From the NCBI GenBank assembly GCA_017436915.1, contig JAFSCE010000031.1, positions 1 through 64,000 of the forward strand: a stretch of DNA of 64,000 nt, written 5' to 3'. Shown here piece by piece: positions 25,649 through 34,498 of this stretch. Position 1 is the stretch's first letter. Each line of letters starts with the position of its first letter. The notes under the pieces are model-generated. The model had not been told where the DNA came from. It saw only the letters and a list, made by a program, of their open reading frames with translations, and made no database searches. The DNA comes from Clostridia bacterium (GTDB lineage Bacteria; Bacillota; Clostridia; Oscillospirales; Acutalibacteraceae). A program made the position numbers and the translations under genes.

Positions 25649-26723
25649 ACAATATTTCATTTAGTTTAGCGATAATTGCCTCCGCAAAACGTTCGTGTGC
25701 TTTTGCTCCGGGATGATGTCTGGAACCTTTAAGATCAGGGGTAGCTCTCGGTAGGCGCACAGTGTAGATTTTGTCGTCACCTGTATCTTGTTTGAATCTC
25801 TCGGCTGCTTCAATCATTTGCGGATCAAGAGCATCCGTCAGTGTATTATGACACAGCAAAATGATGGTTTTTTTGTTGCGTTTTCGGATGTTTGCGCAAA
25901 AATTATAAAAGGCGTCAACAATGTAATGCAGATCATCAGGGCGCTTCAATTTGTGCGAAAGACCATTCTCATCAATCCACGCCTCCGCGTTTTCATTGTA
26001 GGCATTTGAATCATTTGCACCAAGATTGATAATCGTAATGTTTGTCCTATCGTTTTCAACGTCAAAAATATCACGCGCACCAAGCTCCGTAGCTTCTGGT
26101 GTTTCGTTAGTGCCGTAGACATAATCGTACTCTTTCGGGACGGCATGCTCACGGTTGTTTTTGTAATCGGTGAACACGCCCCAGCCGCCGTGCGCCACAA
26201 TACTCCAATCTGCATCAAATGCTTTTGCCACGGTGAGTACGTAGTGCCCGCGGGAGCTGAAAACGGCAGGTGACCATTCGGTCATGGAGGGGGCACCGGC
26301 CAACCCTTCGCCGGCGGTTACACTGTCCCCAAACGCTTCAATCTTGTATTTCCGCTCGGGGAGTGTCTTAAATTCTCCGTCACTATACAATGCGTCACAC
26401 GTAATAAGAGTTGCCGAAAATGCTGACGTTTCTCGGAAAATGCGAACGTTTTTAATCTGTTCTGCAGCTAACCCGCGCATAATGCAAACTTTGTGTGTAC
26501 CGATATCAATCGGGAAACGATACATATCAAATCCGTCAATTTCCACACGAAGATAGGCATCGCCGGTGCAGGTATATTCAAGCCACAGTTCGGTGCCGGT
26601 AATGTTAAATTCTATCGCCGCGGCAGACCAAAACAACGGAATGCCTTTTGTTTTTCGGTTGCTTACTCGTCCGTGCACCCTAATTTCGGGCACTTCTGTG
26701 CATAGATGTTTTGTTAAATTCAT
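25647..26723 (-). CDS. SGNH/GDSL carbohydrate esterase, CE2-like
   Basis: 358 residues. Residues about 1-125 form a beta-rich N-terminal domain as in CE2 acetyl-xylan esterases; residues 130-358 are an SGNH hydrolase. Block I is EAFGDSVTAGEG with the nucleophile Ser, block III is NLGANDSNA, and the C-terminal Asp/His region is LKGSRHHPGAKAHERFAEA. It lacks a signal peptide. The start ATG 26723 follows GGGAGG by 6 bp. It lies 24 bp after the GH20 gene and shares its promoter. Together they suggest deacetylation and cleavage of an imported acetylated oligosaccharide; the substrate is inferred. Confidence 0.85.
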   Translation of the reverse strand: MNLTKHLCTEVPEIRVHGRVSNRKTKGIPLFWSAAAIEFNITGTELWLEYTCTGDAYLRVEIDGFDMYRFPIDIGTHKVCIMRGLAAEQIKNVRIFRETSAFSATLITCDALYSDGEFKTLPERKYKIEAFGDSVTAGEGLAGAPSMTEWSPAVFSSRGHYVLTVAKAFDADWSIVAHGGWGVFTDYKNNREHAVPKEYDYVYGTNETPEATELGARDIFDVENDRTNITIINLGANDSNAYNENAEAWIDENGLSHKLKRPDDLHYIVDAFYNFCANIRKRNKKTIILLCHNTLTDALDPQMIEAAERFKQDTGDDKIYTVRLPRATPDLKGSRHHPGAKAHERFAEAIIAKLNEIL

Positions 26724-26747
26724 TTCTGTACCTCCCAAAGCCCATAG

Positions 26748-28205
26748 TTAACGCTCGTAAAAACATAAGACATTGTCAATCACTTCGTCCAAACAGTGCA
26801 AATCACTCAAAAACTTCTCTTTATCAACTGTTTGATAGGATGTCCACGTTTTTTCTGCAAGCGCAGGAAGACGTTCTTTTAATTTTGAAAACTCATCGCG
26901 TAACATATCACAGCGCGGAGCGTATCCGTTCGACGGCTGCATTCTGTCGCCCCATACACAGATTTGTCCACCTAAAATGGCGGGGCTCTCCTCTGTCACG
27001 ATGGGAGCTTTTGTGGCCTGTGATTTTTCCCACCAATGGTTCCAACGGTTTTTCTCCCAATCCAAGATTTCCTCCGTGGGCCACATCCGCTGAGGATGAA
27101 CAATGTAGAGCGGTTGCCAAGAAGCATTGATGATGTTAAAACCGCCGCGCAGTAACGACGGCGCTATTTGATAGTAGGATTCCCAACTAAACACTAAGGT
27201 TTCTTTTGGGATCATAGGATTCGTCTTTTCACTAAAACCTTCCCAGACTACAGGGATCTTGCCCATATCAAGGATCATTTGGCTGAAACGCGCAACACAG
27301 TGGCCGTACAGCTCGTGAATATCGGAGAGTCCGTGTTCCGCGCAGTATTGCATGGACGCTTCACAGTTCGCCCATTGATCAATTTGCGCCTCATCCCCAC
27401 CGATATGGATCCACGGCGAATCGTAAAATACTTCCGTTACTTCTTTGAAAATGTCTTGCATGATATCGAAGCTTTGCTCTTGGGCTCTCATAATGCCGGA
27501 AACGCCGCCGGTTTCGGCAGTTGTCTCGGCACCCTCGGTTTCACCAACCGTTCCGAAAAGATCGGGATAAGCCGTATTAAAGGCGCGGAAATGACCGGGA
27601 GCGTCGATTTCAGGTACGATCGTGATACCGCGGTCGTGGCAGTATTCAATCAAGCCCGTAAGCTGCTCGCGCGTGTAGTGCTCGTCGGAAACAGCGTTTG
27701 GTAACGATGAAAAGGGAAATCGAATCGCTTGATCATCGGTCAAGTGAAGTTGAAACCGATTGATCTTATAAAACCAACAGAGGTCTGCTACAGCATAGAG
27801 GTATTCGATCTCATGAAAACAACGCACCGTATCAATCATAACACCGCGCCAACTGCTGTCTGGTGAATCAACAATTTCACATTGCGGGAAAACCACATCG
27901 TTGTCGATAGTTTGAGCCAACTGCAACAACGTCGCAAGTGCATAATTCGCTCCAACGTTTGTGGATGCCGAAATAATAACGTGGTCATCAATTGACATAC
28001 GATACCCATCGTCAAGTCCATCCTGAAAAATCAATTCAATGTTCGTTGATGAATTTTTAACAGAGCCAAAAATGCGCTTGGCATATTCCCTAAACGCACA
28101 GATAGCCGGAGTGAAAATCGGGTCTGTTTTTGTAACTTCAAATGCTGCGGGAATCGTACCGCCTGTAATGTCAAATTTTTTAGGACGTGGGATGGGATGA
28201 TTCAT
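26748..28205 (-). CDS. Beta-N-acetylhexosaminidase, GH20
   Basis: 485 residues. The N-terminal domain (1-115) is the GH20b type. The TIM barrel begins at WRGVMIDTVRCFHE. The catalytic Asp-Glu pair is WIHIGGDEAQ near residue 245. Other barrel motifs are FQLHLTDDQAIRF, IVPEIDAPGH and LVFSWESYY. GH20 enzymes remove terminal GlcNAc or GalNAc by substrate-assisted catalysis. No signal peptide is seen, so it acts inside the cell on imported material. The start ATG follows GGAGGT, with a 17-bp-spaced promoter upstream. First gene of a two-gene operon with the SGNH esterase. Confidence 0.93.
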   Translation of the reverse strand: MNHPIPRPKKFDITGGTIPAAFEVTKTDPIFTPAICAFREYAKRIFGSVKNSSTNIELIFQDGLDDGYRMSIDDHVIISASTNVGANYALATLLQLAQTIDNDVVFPQCEIVDSPDSSWRGVMIDTVRCFHEIEYLYAVADLCWFYKINRFQLHLTDDQAIRFPFSSLPNAVSDEHYTREQLTGLIEYCHDRGITIVPEIDAPGHFRAFNTAYPDLFGTVGETEGAETTAETGGVSGIMRAQEQSFDIMQDIFKEVTEVFYDSPWIHIGGDEAQIDQWANCEASMQYCAEHGLSDIHELYGHCVARFSQMILDMGKIPVVWEGFSEKTNPMIPKETLVFSWESYYQIAPSLLRGGFNIINASWQPLYIVHPQRMWPTEEILDWEKNRWNHWWEKSQATKAPIVTEESPAILGGQICVWGDRMQPSNGYAPRCDMLRDEFSKLKERLPALAEKTWTSYQTVDKEKFLSDLHCLDEVIDNVLCFYER

Positions 28206-28244
28206 GTTGTAACCTCCGTTTATATCGTGAATACTGTGTTTTTT

Positions 28245-28273
28245 ATTATAACAAAGGCGTTTTAGTTTGTAAA
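28245..28273 (-). promoter_or_regulatory. Promoter of the GH20-SGNH operon
   Basis: Minus strand TTTACA and TATAAT with a 17-bp spacer, 40 bp before the GH20 start. Confidence 0.8.
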
Positions 28274-28337
28274 GTTATATCGCAAGTTCAACGTTTATGA
28301 TTCAAATATTGTTTTCGTATTTGTTCAAATCCCACCT

Positions 28338-28381
28338 AATAAAAGAAGGATCATGAAATTAATCATGGTCCTTCTTTTATT
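28338..28381 (-). terminator. Terminator of the 28.4-34.5 kb catabolic operon
   Basis: 19-bp arms AATAAAAGAAGGATCATGA/TCATGGTCCTTCTTTTATT with one G-U, a six-base loop. It separates the operon from the GH20 promoter. Confidence 0.85.
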
Positions 28382-28396
28382 GATTAACCAATACCC

Positions 28397-28819
28397 CTAA
28401 ATTTTCACTTTTCCCACAATTTTCAAAACCTTTTCAGGCATTTCTTTTGCTATACCGGGCTTGTGAGCATCTTTAGGGAAGAAAATCTCATATTTACCGG
28501 CAGGAACAACCATTCTTTTTGCCATTTTAGGTTCTTTAAAAAATACAATATCTTTTTGAGAATCGTATGGCACTTCACATTCTAAAAATGCAGAAGCGGT
28601 TACCTCCATACATTCTTTACCTTTTACAATGTATTGAATATCAACATACTTTTTATGTGCCTCGAACTTACACTCATGGGGCATTTTAGTTTCATATTCC
28701 TGAACTAAATAAAAGAACTCATCATCAACGTCATATCTTCCACATTTTAATTCATCAAAATTGAGGGATGAAATCAATTTAACTGCTGATACAATTCTTT
28801 GTGGTAAGGTACTTGCCAT
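28397..28819 (-). CDS. YhcH/YjgK/YiaL family protein
   Basis: 140 residues, a cupin-like family often linked to sialic acid or uronic/keto-sugar operons; one member is an anomerase for sialic acid (NanQ). Motifs are the metal-ligand segment HKKYVDIQYIVKGKE near 60 and the C-terminal IFFPKDAHKPGIA with a conserved His near 118, typical of this family. Last gene of the operon. The family's role would be mutarotation of the sugar substrate or of the keto-deoxy intermediate. The start ATG has AGGAG upstream. Confidence 0.88.
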   Translation of the reverse strand: MASTLPQRIVSAVKLISSLNFDELKCGRYDVDDEFFYLVQEYETKMPHECKFEAHKKYVDIQYIVKGKECMEVTASAFLECEVPYDSQKDIVFFKEPKMAKRMVVPAGKYEIFFPKDAHKPGIAKEMPEKVLKIVGKVKI

Positions 28820-28850
28820 AATATTCTCCTTGTGTAAGATACTAGGTGAA

Positions 28851-29933
28851 TTAACGGTTAAAAACGCCTATTAACATACCTTCTTCTCTAATACCTGCCC
28901 AATGAGCTTCATTAATTTGTTTGAGAGAAAAACGATGAGAAATAAGACGATATAGCGGCAAATTTTTTCTCTTTGCAGAATCTAAAATTGCCAAACATTC
29001 TCTATATTCTTCATCGGTAAATGAAGTTTTGCTAATCCCATGAGAATCTTCAAATCTTTGAATTTTCTCATTTCTGTTGTGAATGAGATTGCTTAGATCA
29101 TAAACAGAACCTTCAGAAACGGCAAATCGCTTTGTAATTGAAGGAGAAATTGCTTTTTCTGTACACAAAAGAACCATATCGGCCTTTTTACCACCAAATT
29201 CACTTAAAATGGCTTCTTGAATTCCCTCAACACTGGTTTTTTCCGAGGAAATTACCGTATCTTTCGCACCTAACATTTTTGCTAAACGTAATTCCTCTTC
29301 ATCAGCGCCTACAATTATTATATTGTTGAAATCATTTGCTTTGAGAATCGCGGTTATTAAAAGTGCTTCTAATTTGCTGCCAAAAATAACAACGTTACTA
29401 CTATTCCCTCTACCCATTTTAGAAACTCTCTTGACTTCCCAATAAACATCAAGAACCTTTTTAAAAATCAACCGAGAATCTAAATCTAAAGAGTTAACTT
29501 TTAACAGAGTTGTACTTGGATTACAAACAACATAATTTGAATACCAAGTGTCTGCAGATGCTCCGAAGCTGTTTTTCTTGATAATTCCAATAACCTTATC
29601 ACCTTTTTGAAGAGATGACCCAAAAGCATCAACAACATTTGTACCGACCTTTTCAACAACGCCGGTACCATATTGTCCAAAGAAAGGGGTATATCCGTTT
29701 TTATGCTCTCTCAAAAATTCAACCGTATCGGAAAAAGAGAGACAACAGCCTTCAACTTTAACCAATACTTCATTACCAGAAATAGAAGGAATACAGCCTT
29801 CTTCAAACTCATACTTTTCAGGAGTTTTTAAGACGGCGGTACGGATCTTATCTTCTGCAACCTTGGATCCTTGCAATGCTTGAACCTCAGATAGGACTAT
29901 TTTAACAATATCATCAACTTTTCTATCTAACAT
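28851..29933 (-). CDS. Medium-chain dehydrogenase/reductase, zinc ligands altered
   Basis: 360 residues of the MDR superfamily: a GroES-like N-terminal domain (about 45-170) and a Rossmann domain with NVVIFGSKLEALLITAIL near 195. The catalytic zinc pattern is changed: the usual GHE motif reads FGQYGTGVVEKVG, so the His and Glu are absent, although a Cys pair (EGCCLSFSD) stands at the first position. It may be zinc-free, like the quinone-reductase branch. An N-terminal extension of about 35 residues is unusual. It sits between the YhcH and DapA-like genes and probably reduces an aldehyde or oxidises a sugar acid; the direction is unknown. Confidence 0.75.
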   Translation of the reverse strand: MLDRKVDDIVKIVLSEVQALQGSKVAEDKIRTAVLKTPEKYEFEEGCIPSISGNEVLVKVEGCCLSFSDTVEFLREHKNGYTPFFGQYGTGVVEKVGTNVVDAFGSSLQKGDKVIGIIKKNSFGASADTWYSNYVVCNPSTTLLKVNSLDLDSRLIFKKVLDVYWEVKRVSKMGRGNSSNVVIFGSKLEALLITAILKANDFNNIIIVGADEEELRLAKMLGAKDTVISSEKTSVEGIQEAILSEFGGKKADMVLLCTEKAISPSITKRFAVSEGSVYDLSNLIHNRNEKIQRFEDSHGISKTSFTDEEYRECLAILDSAKRKNLPLYRLISHRFSLKQINEAHWAGIREEGMLIGVFNR

Positions 29934-29949
29934 TCCATCCGACCTCCTT

Positions 29950-30846
29950 CTATATCAATTGCATTTCTTTCATTTTATTATAGACCTTTGCTTTTGCTTT
30001 AGCATCGAGTGATAAAGCGGGAAGTGTTTCATAGCAATCCTTATCCAAAACTCGATAATACATAGCTTGTTTACAAGCCAAGAATAGTGGGGTGCTATAA
30101 TTATAAATTTCCATAGCATCAACCATTTTTCTGAACCAGACACTCGCCTCGTTGAAATCATTTCTTAAAACCGCTTGATATGTATTAACAGTGAATTCAG
30201 GTGCAAAGTTTGCGGTTGCGTTAATGAAACCATCAACACCACACGCAAGAATACCTAATGCCTGATTTTCAAACGCGGCAAACACAGAGAAATCAGGGTT
30301 GATTTCTTTCACTTTGTTCATACTTAAAATATGGTTAAAGTCGCCAATTGTGTCCTTAATGCCGACGATATTAGGATTGTCTTTAACCAATCTACAAACA
30401 ACATCAGCATTAAAACAATAGCCCGTTAGATCAGGAAAATTATAAATAATAACAGGCAGATTAGTATGAGAGGCAACGTGATTAAAGTATGCAATAACCA
30501 TATCACTGCTATAAACGCTGAAATAAGGATTTACCAAAAGGACACCATCTGCGCCTTCTTTTTCGACGAAATCCAACATTTCAAGCGTGTTGGTGATACA
30601 AGTATCACCAACACCAATAATAACATTAACCCGACCATTAACATATTTAATCATTTCTTTAACGAAACGCTTCTTTTCTTCAAGGGGGATTACGCTAAAC
30701 TCCCCCGAAGTTCCTAAATAAGCTAATCCGTCGACTCCTTTGGAAATAAGGAAATCTGCCTGTTTCTTACTCGCTTCAATGTCAATCTTTCCTTGTTCAT
30801 CAAAAAGTGTGATAACAGGAGGATTAACACCGCATAATTTTTTCAT
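29950..30846 (-). CDS. DapA/NanA-type class I aldolase, complete active site
   Basis: 298 residues. The family is a TIM-barrel of Schiff-base lyases (dihydrodipicolinate synthase, N-acetylneuraminate lyase, 2-keto-3-deoxy acid aldolases). The pyruvate site GTSGEFSVI is near residue 45, the proton-relay Tyr in VIIYNFPDLTG near 137, and the Schiff-base Lys in IVGIKDTIGD near 165. This combination fits a keto-acid lyase rather than biosynthetic DapA because it sits in a sugar-type operon. The neighbours, an enolase-superfamily dehydratase and MBL hydrolase, point to a 2-keto-3-deoxy sugar acid substrate. Start has GGAGAA upstream; 17 bp before the MDR gene. Confidence 0.85.
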   Translation of the reverse strand: MKKLCGVNPPVITLFDEQGKIDIEASKKQADFLISKGVDGLAYLGTSGEFSVIPLEEKKRFVKEMIKYVNGRVNVIIGVGDTCITNTLEMLDFVEKEGADGVLLVNPYFSVYSSDMVIAYFNHVASHTNLPVIIYNFPDLTGYCFNADVVCRLVKDNPNIVGIKDTIGDFNHILSMNKVKEINPDFSVFAAFENQALGILACGVDGFINATANFAPEFTVNTYQAVLRNDFNEASVWFRKMVDAMEIYNYSTPLFLACKQAMYYRVLDKDCYETLPALSLDAKAKAKVYNKMKEMQLI

Positions 30847-30893
30847 TTGGTTTTCTCCTTAATTACCGCTATGTAATAGAAAAAATTTTCGGA

Positions 30894-32060
30894 TTATTTG
30901 GATTTTTCAACCTTAAAACGTTGTTCCGTACCCGGTTTGTAAGGATATTTATTGATAATTTCATCATCTAAGTGGATACCGAGACCGGGCGTGTTGGGAA
31001 TGAGTAATTCACCATCAACCATTTTGAGAGGTTCATTCATTAACTCTTCGCGCAACGGGTTCGCTACCTGCTGGAATTCGCAAATCAACGCATTAGGAAT
31101 TGCAGAGAGAAGATGCAAATGAGCCATAAACGATGCGCCCGAACGGAATACGTGAGGAGCAACAGTGATACCGTTGTAATAAGCATATTCGGCTGCCTTT
31201 TTAACTTCAGCGATACCACCGGCGTGTGTAACGTCAGGCTGAATGATGTCAAGACAATTGTTATCGATTAATGCTTTGTATTCATAAATTGAACAACCAT
31301 TTTCACCGCCGGCAATCGGTGTTGTCCCACTTGCTTCATGAACCTTTCTATAAACGTCTAATTCATCTGTTCTGCAAGGTTCTTCAATGAACATCAACTG
31401 ATATTCCTCTAAGGCCTTAACAACGCCGATCGCCTCTTTTGCAGACCAAGCAAAAGGAACATATCCTTGACCGCAGTCAATAGCCAAATCAAAATCATAA
31501 CCTAAAGATTCTCTTAAAGCTTTGACTTTTTGAACATCGCGTTTTTTATCATAACCACCACGGATTTTAACGGCCTTAAAGCCCTTCTCTAAGTAACCGT
31601 TTACTTCTTTTATTAAAGAATCAATCGGCTGTTCCATACCGCCGCTGGCATACGTTTTAATGGAATCTCTGTATTTACCACCAAGAAGCGAATGAACAGG
31701 CACACCCAATGCCTTGCCCTTCAAATCCCATAATGCATTTTCAATACCACTGATAACGCCCATAGCAATACCGCGACGACCCCAGTTGGCACCAAGCTTA
31801 TACATTCTTGATTGTAAAACCTCAATTTCAAAGGGATCTTGGCCGATCAATGTTTTTGCCAAAAATTCGCAGATGGCTTTTGCCGCTTCCGGAATATAGT
31901 GACCTGTACCCATTTCGCCACAGCCATAAATGCCTTCGTCCGTCCAAACTCTAACTAATGAAGTATGCCAAACTTTAACTTCACCGCCGGACCAGCCCCA
32001 CTGTTCTTCCGGTTTGTATTCATAAGACAATAAAATCGGTTCAACTTTTGTAATTTTCAT
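30894..32060 (-). CDS. Enolase-superfamily sugar acid dehydratase (MR/MLE type)
   Basis: 388 residues. The mandelate racemase/muconate lactonizing subgroup has an N-terminal capping domain (1-125) and a barrel. Metal and catalytic motifs in order: AVKIRGG near 165 (K-x-R instead of K-x-K), LAIDCGQG (metal Asp), MFIEEPC (metal Glu), GGENG (metal Glu), IQPDVTHAGG and APHVF, giving a His-Asp pair. This pattern is seen in acid sugar dehydratases that remove water from an aldonate. The exact sugar is not readable. It is preceded in the operon by the MBL hydrolase and followed by the aldolase. Confidence 0.88.
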   Translation of the reverse strand: MKITKVEPILLSYEYKPEEQWGWSGGEVKVWHTSLVRVWTDEGIYGCGEMGTGHYIPEAAKAICEFLAKTLIGQDPFEIEVLQSRMYKLGANWGRRGIAMGVISGIENALWDLKGKALGVPVHSLLGGKYRDSIKTYASGGMEQPIDSLIKEVNGYLEKGFKAVKIRGGYDKKRDVQKVKALRESLGYDFDLAIDCGQGYVPFAWSAKEAIGVVKALEEYQLMFIEEPCRTDELDVYRKVHEASGTTPIAGGENGCSIYEYKALIDNNCLDIIQPDVTHAGGIAEVKKAAEYAYYNGITVAPHVFRSGASFMAHLHLLSAIPNALICEFQQVANPLREELMNEPLKMVDGELLIPNTPGLGIHLDDEIINKYPYKPGTEQRFKVEKSK

Positions 32061-32086
32061 AGTTTTTTATCCTCTCTTAAATATTA

Positions 32087-32815
32087 TTATAATTCTGCAA
32101 TAACAGGACATTTGAAATCGTGACCTGTTAATACAATACCGTTATGTTGTTTGCAAAGAGAAACAGCAGTTTTTGCTTTATCCGGTTCCATGCAAAACCC
32201 TATGGGGATTTCATTTTGAATATTTTCTAAAAGATAAACAACATCCCCGGTAAATAAAAAGTTTCCAGCATAAACCATTATGCTGCCAGGAGTATGCCCT
32301 CCAACTACCTTACACTTGATATTGGATTCTGTATAAAGATCTTCCACTAAACACAAGTCGCCGTTTTCTTTTTTATTTTCCAGAAAAGACACGGCATCAT
32401 CTAAGTGTTTTCTGTGAGGATGTTCTTCGCCACACAAATAATCATATTCTTTTGCAGACATATAGATTTTCGCATTGGGAAAGTGCACAATACCTGAAAA
32501 ATGATCATAATGGGTATGCGTTATAAATATCTTTTTGATATCTATAGGTGAAACACCGACTTTTTCTAAATTCCAAAGAATGTTTCCGTCGGTTTCCCCT
32601 CTTTTCCAATCATCTTTACTTGATTTTGTTTTATTTACAACATCAATATCTTCGATTCCGCAATCCACTAAAACATATTCATCATTATTCTTGATTAAAT
32701 AAGCAAAGCAACCGATTAATGTTAATGTTTCAGGATTGCCACCTAAAGTGAGAATGGAATCTTTGCATAATATGTTTGCGAAATCTAAACGCCAAACTTT
32801 AATGTCTTTTGCCAT
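32087..32815 (-). CDS. Metallo-beta-lactamase-fold hydrolase, lactonase-like
   Basis: 242 residues. The motif HTHYDHFSG near residue 102 is the HxHxDH metal site. Further ligands are in GGHTPGSIM (His near 178), LFTGDVVY (bridging Asp) and LTGHDF (last His). This pattern matches AHL-lactonase-type MBL proteins, which open lactone rings. In this operon, between an SDR and an aldonate dehydratase, a sugar lactonase role fits. The length and lack of signal fit a cytoplasmic enzyme. Starts after GGGGTTA, a weak ribosome binding site. Confidence 0.82.
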   Translation of the reverse strand: MAKDIKVWRLDFANILCKDSILTLGGNPETLTLIGCFAYLIKNNDEYVLVDCGIEDIDVVNKTKSSKDDWKRGETDGNILWNLEKVGVSPIDIKKIFITHTHYDHFSGIVHFPNAKIYMSAKEYDYLCGEEHPHRKHLDDAVSFLENKKENGDLCLVEDLYTESNIKCKVVGGHTPGSIMVYAGNFLFTGDVVYLLENIQNEIPIGFCMEPDKAKTAVSLCKQHNGIVLTGHDFKCPVIAEL

Positions 32816-32832
32816 AAGTTTAACCCCCGAAA

Positions 32833-33723
32833 TTATTTTACTCTGTCATATAACGTGAAGAGTTCTTGCTTTTCGGGCTCGGAAAGGACTGTTCCCGGAC
32901 GTCTGATCAAAACATTATCCATAACGCCGATTTTGCATAGTAATTCTTTTTCGCAAGAAATATAGAATTCTAACGATTGGTCTTCAAACCAAACAAGGGG
33001 TAGAATTTTTTCGAAAATAGTTCTTGCCTCATCTTCTTTTCCCGAATATAAATTGTTATAAATTTCAACAAATTTATCACAGATCGCAACACCCGGCATA
33101 ATGCCCCAAGCGCCGCATTTATGAGCATCGATCGTATAAATACCACCGTTGCCGCTATAGCACTTAATTTCGCCATTTGTGATTTTATTGATCTGACGAA
33201 TTTTTCTGGTTGGGAACGGACATTCAACTTTGAGGTATCTAAATTGAGGGACTCTTTTGTACACGTCGATAATAAAATCCAAACTCATATTAATACCGGT
33301 TGACCGGGGGTTATCCTGAATCATAACAGGTAGATCAACGGCATCGGCAACTGTTTTGAAATAATAAATTAATTCTTCACCCGCCGGACAAGAAATGGAT
33401 GGCGGATAAAGAATGATGCCATTCGCATGGCCTTCTTTGGCAGTAAGCCCTAACTCAATAACACCTTTAATAGAATTATCAATAAGACCTATGACAGTTT
33501 GAATTCTGCCACCAACTGAATTTAAGAAGTATTTAATAACTTCCTTTTTTTCCTCTAAAGTCATTTTGTGGGGTTCACTGTTAAAGGCAAAGAGGCAAAC
33601 GCTTTTGCATCCGCTTTTAATAACAAAATCAACGATTTTATTTATTCCCTCATAATTAATACTTTCATCGTCATTAAAAGGGACGTTAATTACGGGACAG
33701 ACGTCCTTAAATAAATACTCCAT
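32833..33723 (-). CDS. Second DapA-family protein, catalytic Tyr missing
   Basis: 296 residues, DapA/NanA barrel. The Schiff-base Lys is kept (YLKVECPFP near 163), but the pyruvate-binding GTTGE is replaced by AFNSEPHKM, and the conserved Tyr of the YN.P..TG motif is replaced, with IQDNPRSTG at that position. It may be a keto-acid lyase or dehydratase of a divergent branch that uses a different proton route. It is the second gene of the operon (after the SDR). Start ATG 33723 with AAAGGTG 6 bp upstream; a GTG in that site is not the start. Confidence 0.8.
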   Translation of the reverse strand: MEYLFKDVCPVINVPFNDDESINYEGINKIVDFVIKSGCKSVCLFAFNSEPHKMTLEEKKEVIKYFLNSVGGRIQTVIGLIDNSIKGVIELGLTAKEGHANGIILYPPSISCPAGEELIYYFKTVADAVDLPVMIQDNPRSTGINMSLDFIIDVYKRVPQFRYLKVECPFPTRKIRQINKITNGEIKCYSGNGGIYTIDAHKCGAWGIMPGVAICDKFVEIYNNLYSGKEDEARTIFEKILPLVWFEDQSLEFYISCEKELLCKIGVMDNVLIRRPGTVLSEPEKQELFTLYDRVK

Positions 33724-33745
33724 TTCATTCACCTTTCTCTAAAAA

Positions 33746-34498
33746 TTATAATAATTTACCGCCATCAACAACGATTTCAGCACCTGTTATGTACGATGCT
33801 TCATCTGTTGCCAAAAACGTTACCACACCGCCTATATCATCCGGTTTTCCCAAACGTTTCAAAGGAATACCGTTTCGGCAAGCTTCGTAGAATTCAGGAT
33901 CCGACAAGACATCGTTATTAAAGTCGGTGTGAATACTACCCGGCAAAACCGCATTAACGGTTATTCCATAAGGAGCAAGTTCTAAAGCACCACTCTTTGT
34001 CAACATACCAATGGCACCTTTCGATGCACAATAATGGGTTCTGTTAACTGCGGCCTCGTATTGTGAAATGGAAGAAATATTGATAATTCTTCCACACTTT
34101 TTATCAATCATTAATTTTGCCGCATTTTGCATACACAAGAAATACCCTCTTGCGTTCGTTTCCATAACCAAATTCCATTCATCAATCGTTAATTCGAGAA
34201 ATGGGGTTCTGGTAAGAACTGCTGCGTTATTAACCATAATATCAAGATGACCATACGTTTCTTTGATTCGGTTAAACATTCTTTCAATTTCTTCCGGCTT
34301 TGAAATATCAGCAGCCATATATTCGCATTTAACGCCGAGTTCTAAAATCTCTTTTTGAACATTTAAGCACTCGCTAATGTTGTTTCGACAATGTAAAATA
34401 ACATCCGCACCGGCTTCTGCTAAACTTTTTGCAATAGCTCTACCGATACCACGACTGGAACCCGTTACTAAAGCCGTTTTTCCTTTTAACGAAAACAT
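33746..34498 (-). CDS. Short-chain dehydrogenase/reductase, FabG-like
   Basis: 250 residues. NAD(P) site TGSSRGIGRAIAKSLA near residue 13, NNAAVL near 86, catalytic Ser in IINISSISQ near 137 and YCASKGA (Tyr, Lys) near 152; VDGGKLL closes the family. It fits a sugar or 3-oxoacyl dehydrogenase; in this operon it likely oxidises an aldose to the aldonolactone. First gene of the operon, facing the AraC gene. Start ATG 34498 with AGGAAGG upstream; an earlier ATG would lie in that site. Confidence 0.9.
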   Translation of the reverse strand: MFSLKGKTALVTGSSRGIGRAIAKSLAEAGADVILHCRNNISECLNVQKEILELGVKCEYMAADISKPEEIERMFNRIKETYGHLDIMVNNAAVLTRTPFLELTIDEWNLVMETNARGYFLCMQNAAKLMIDKKCGRIINISSISQYEAAVNRTHYCASKGAIGMLTKSGALELAPYGITVNAVLPGSIHTDFNNDVLSDPEFYEACRNGIPLKRLGKPDDIGGVVTFLATDEASYITGAEIVVDGGKLL

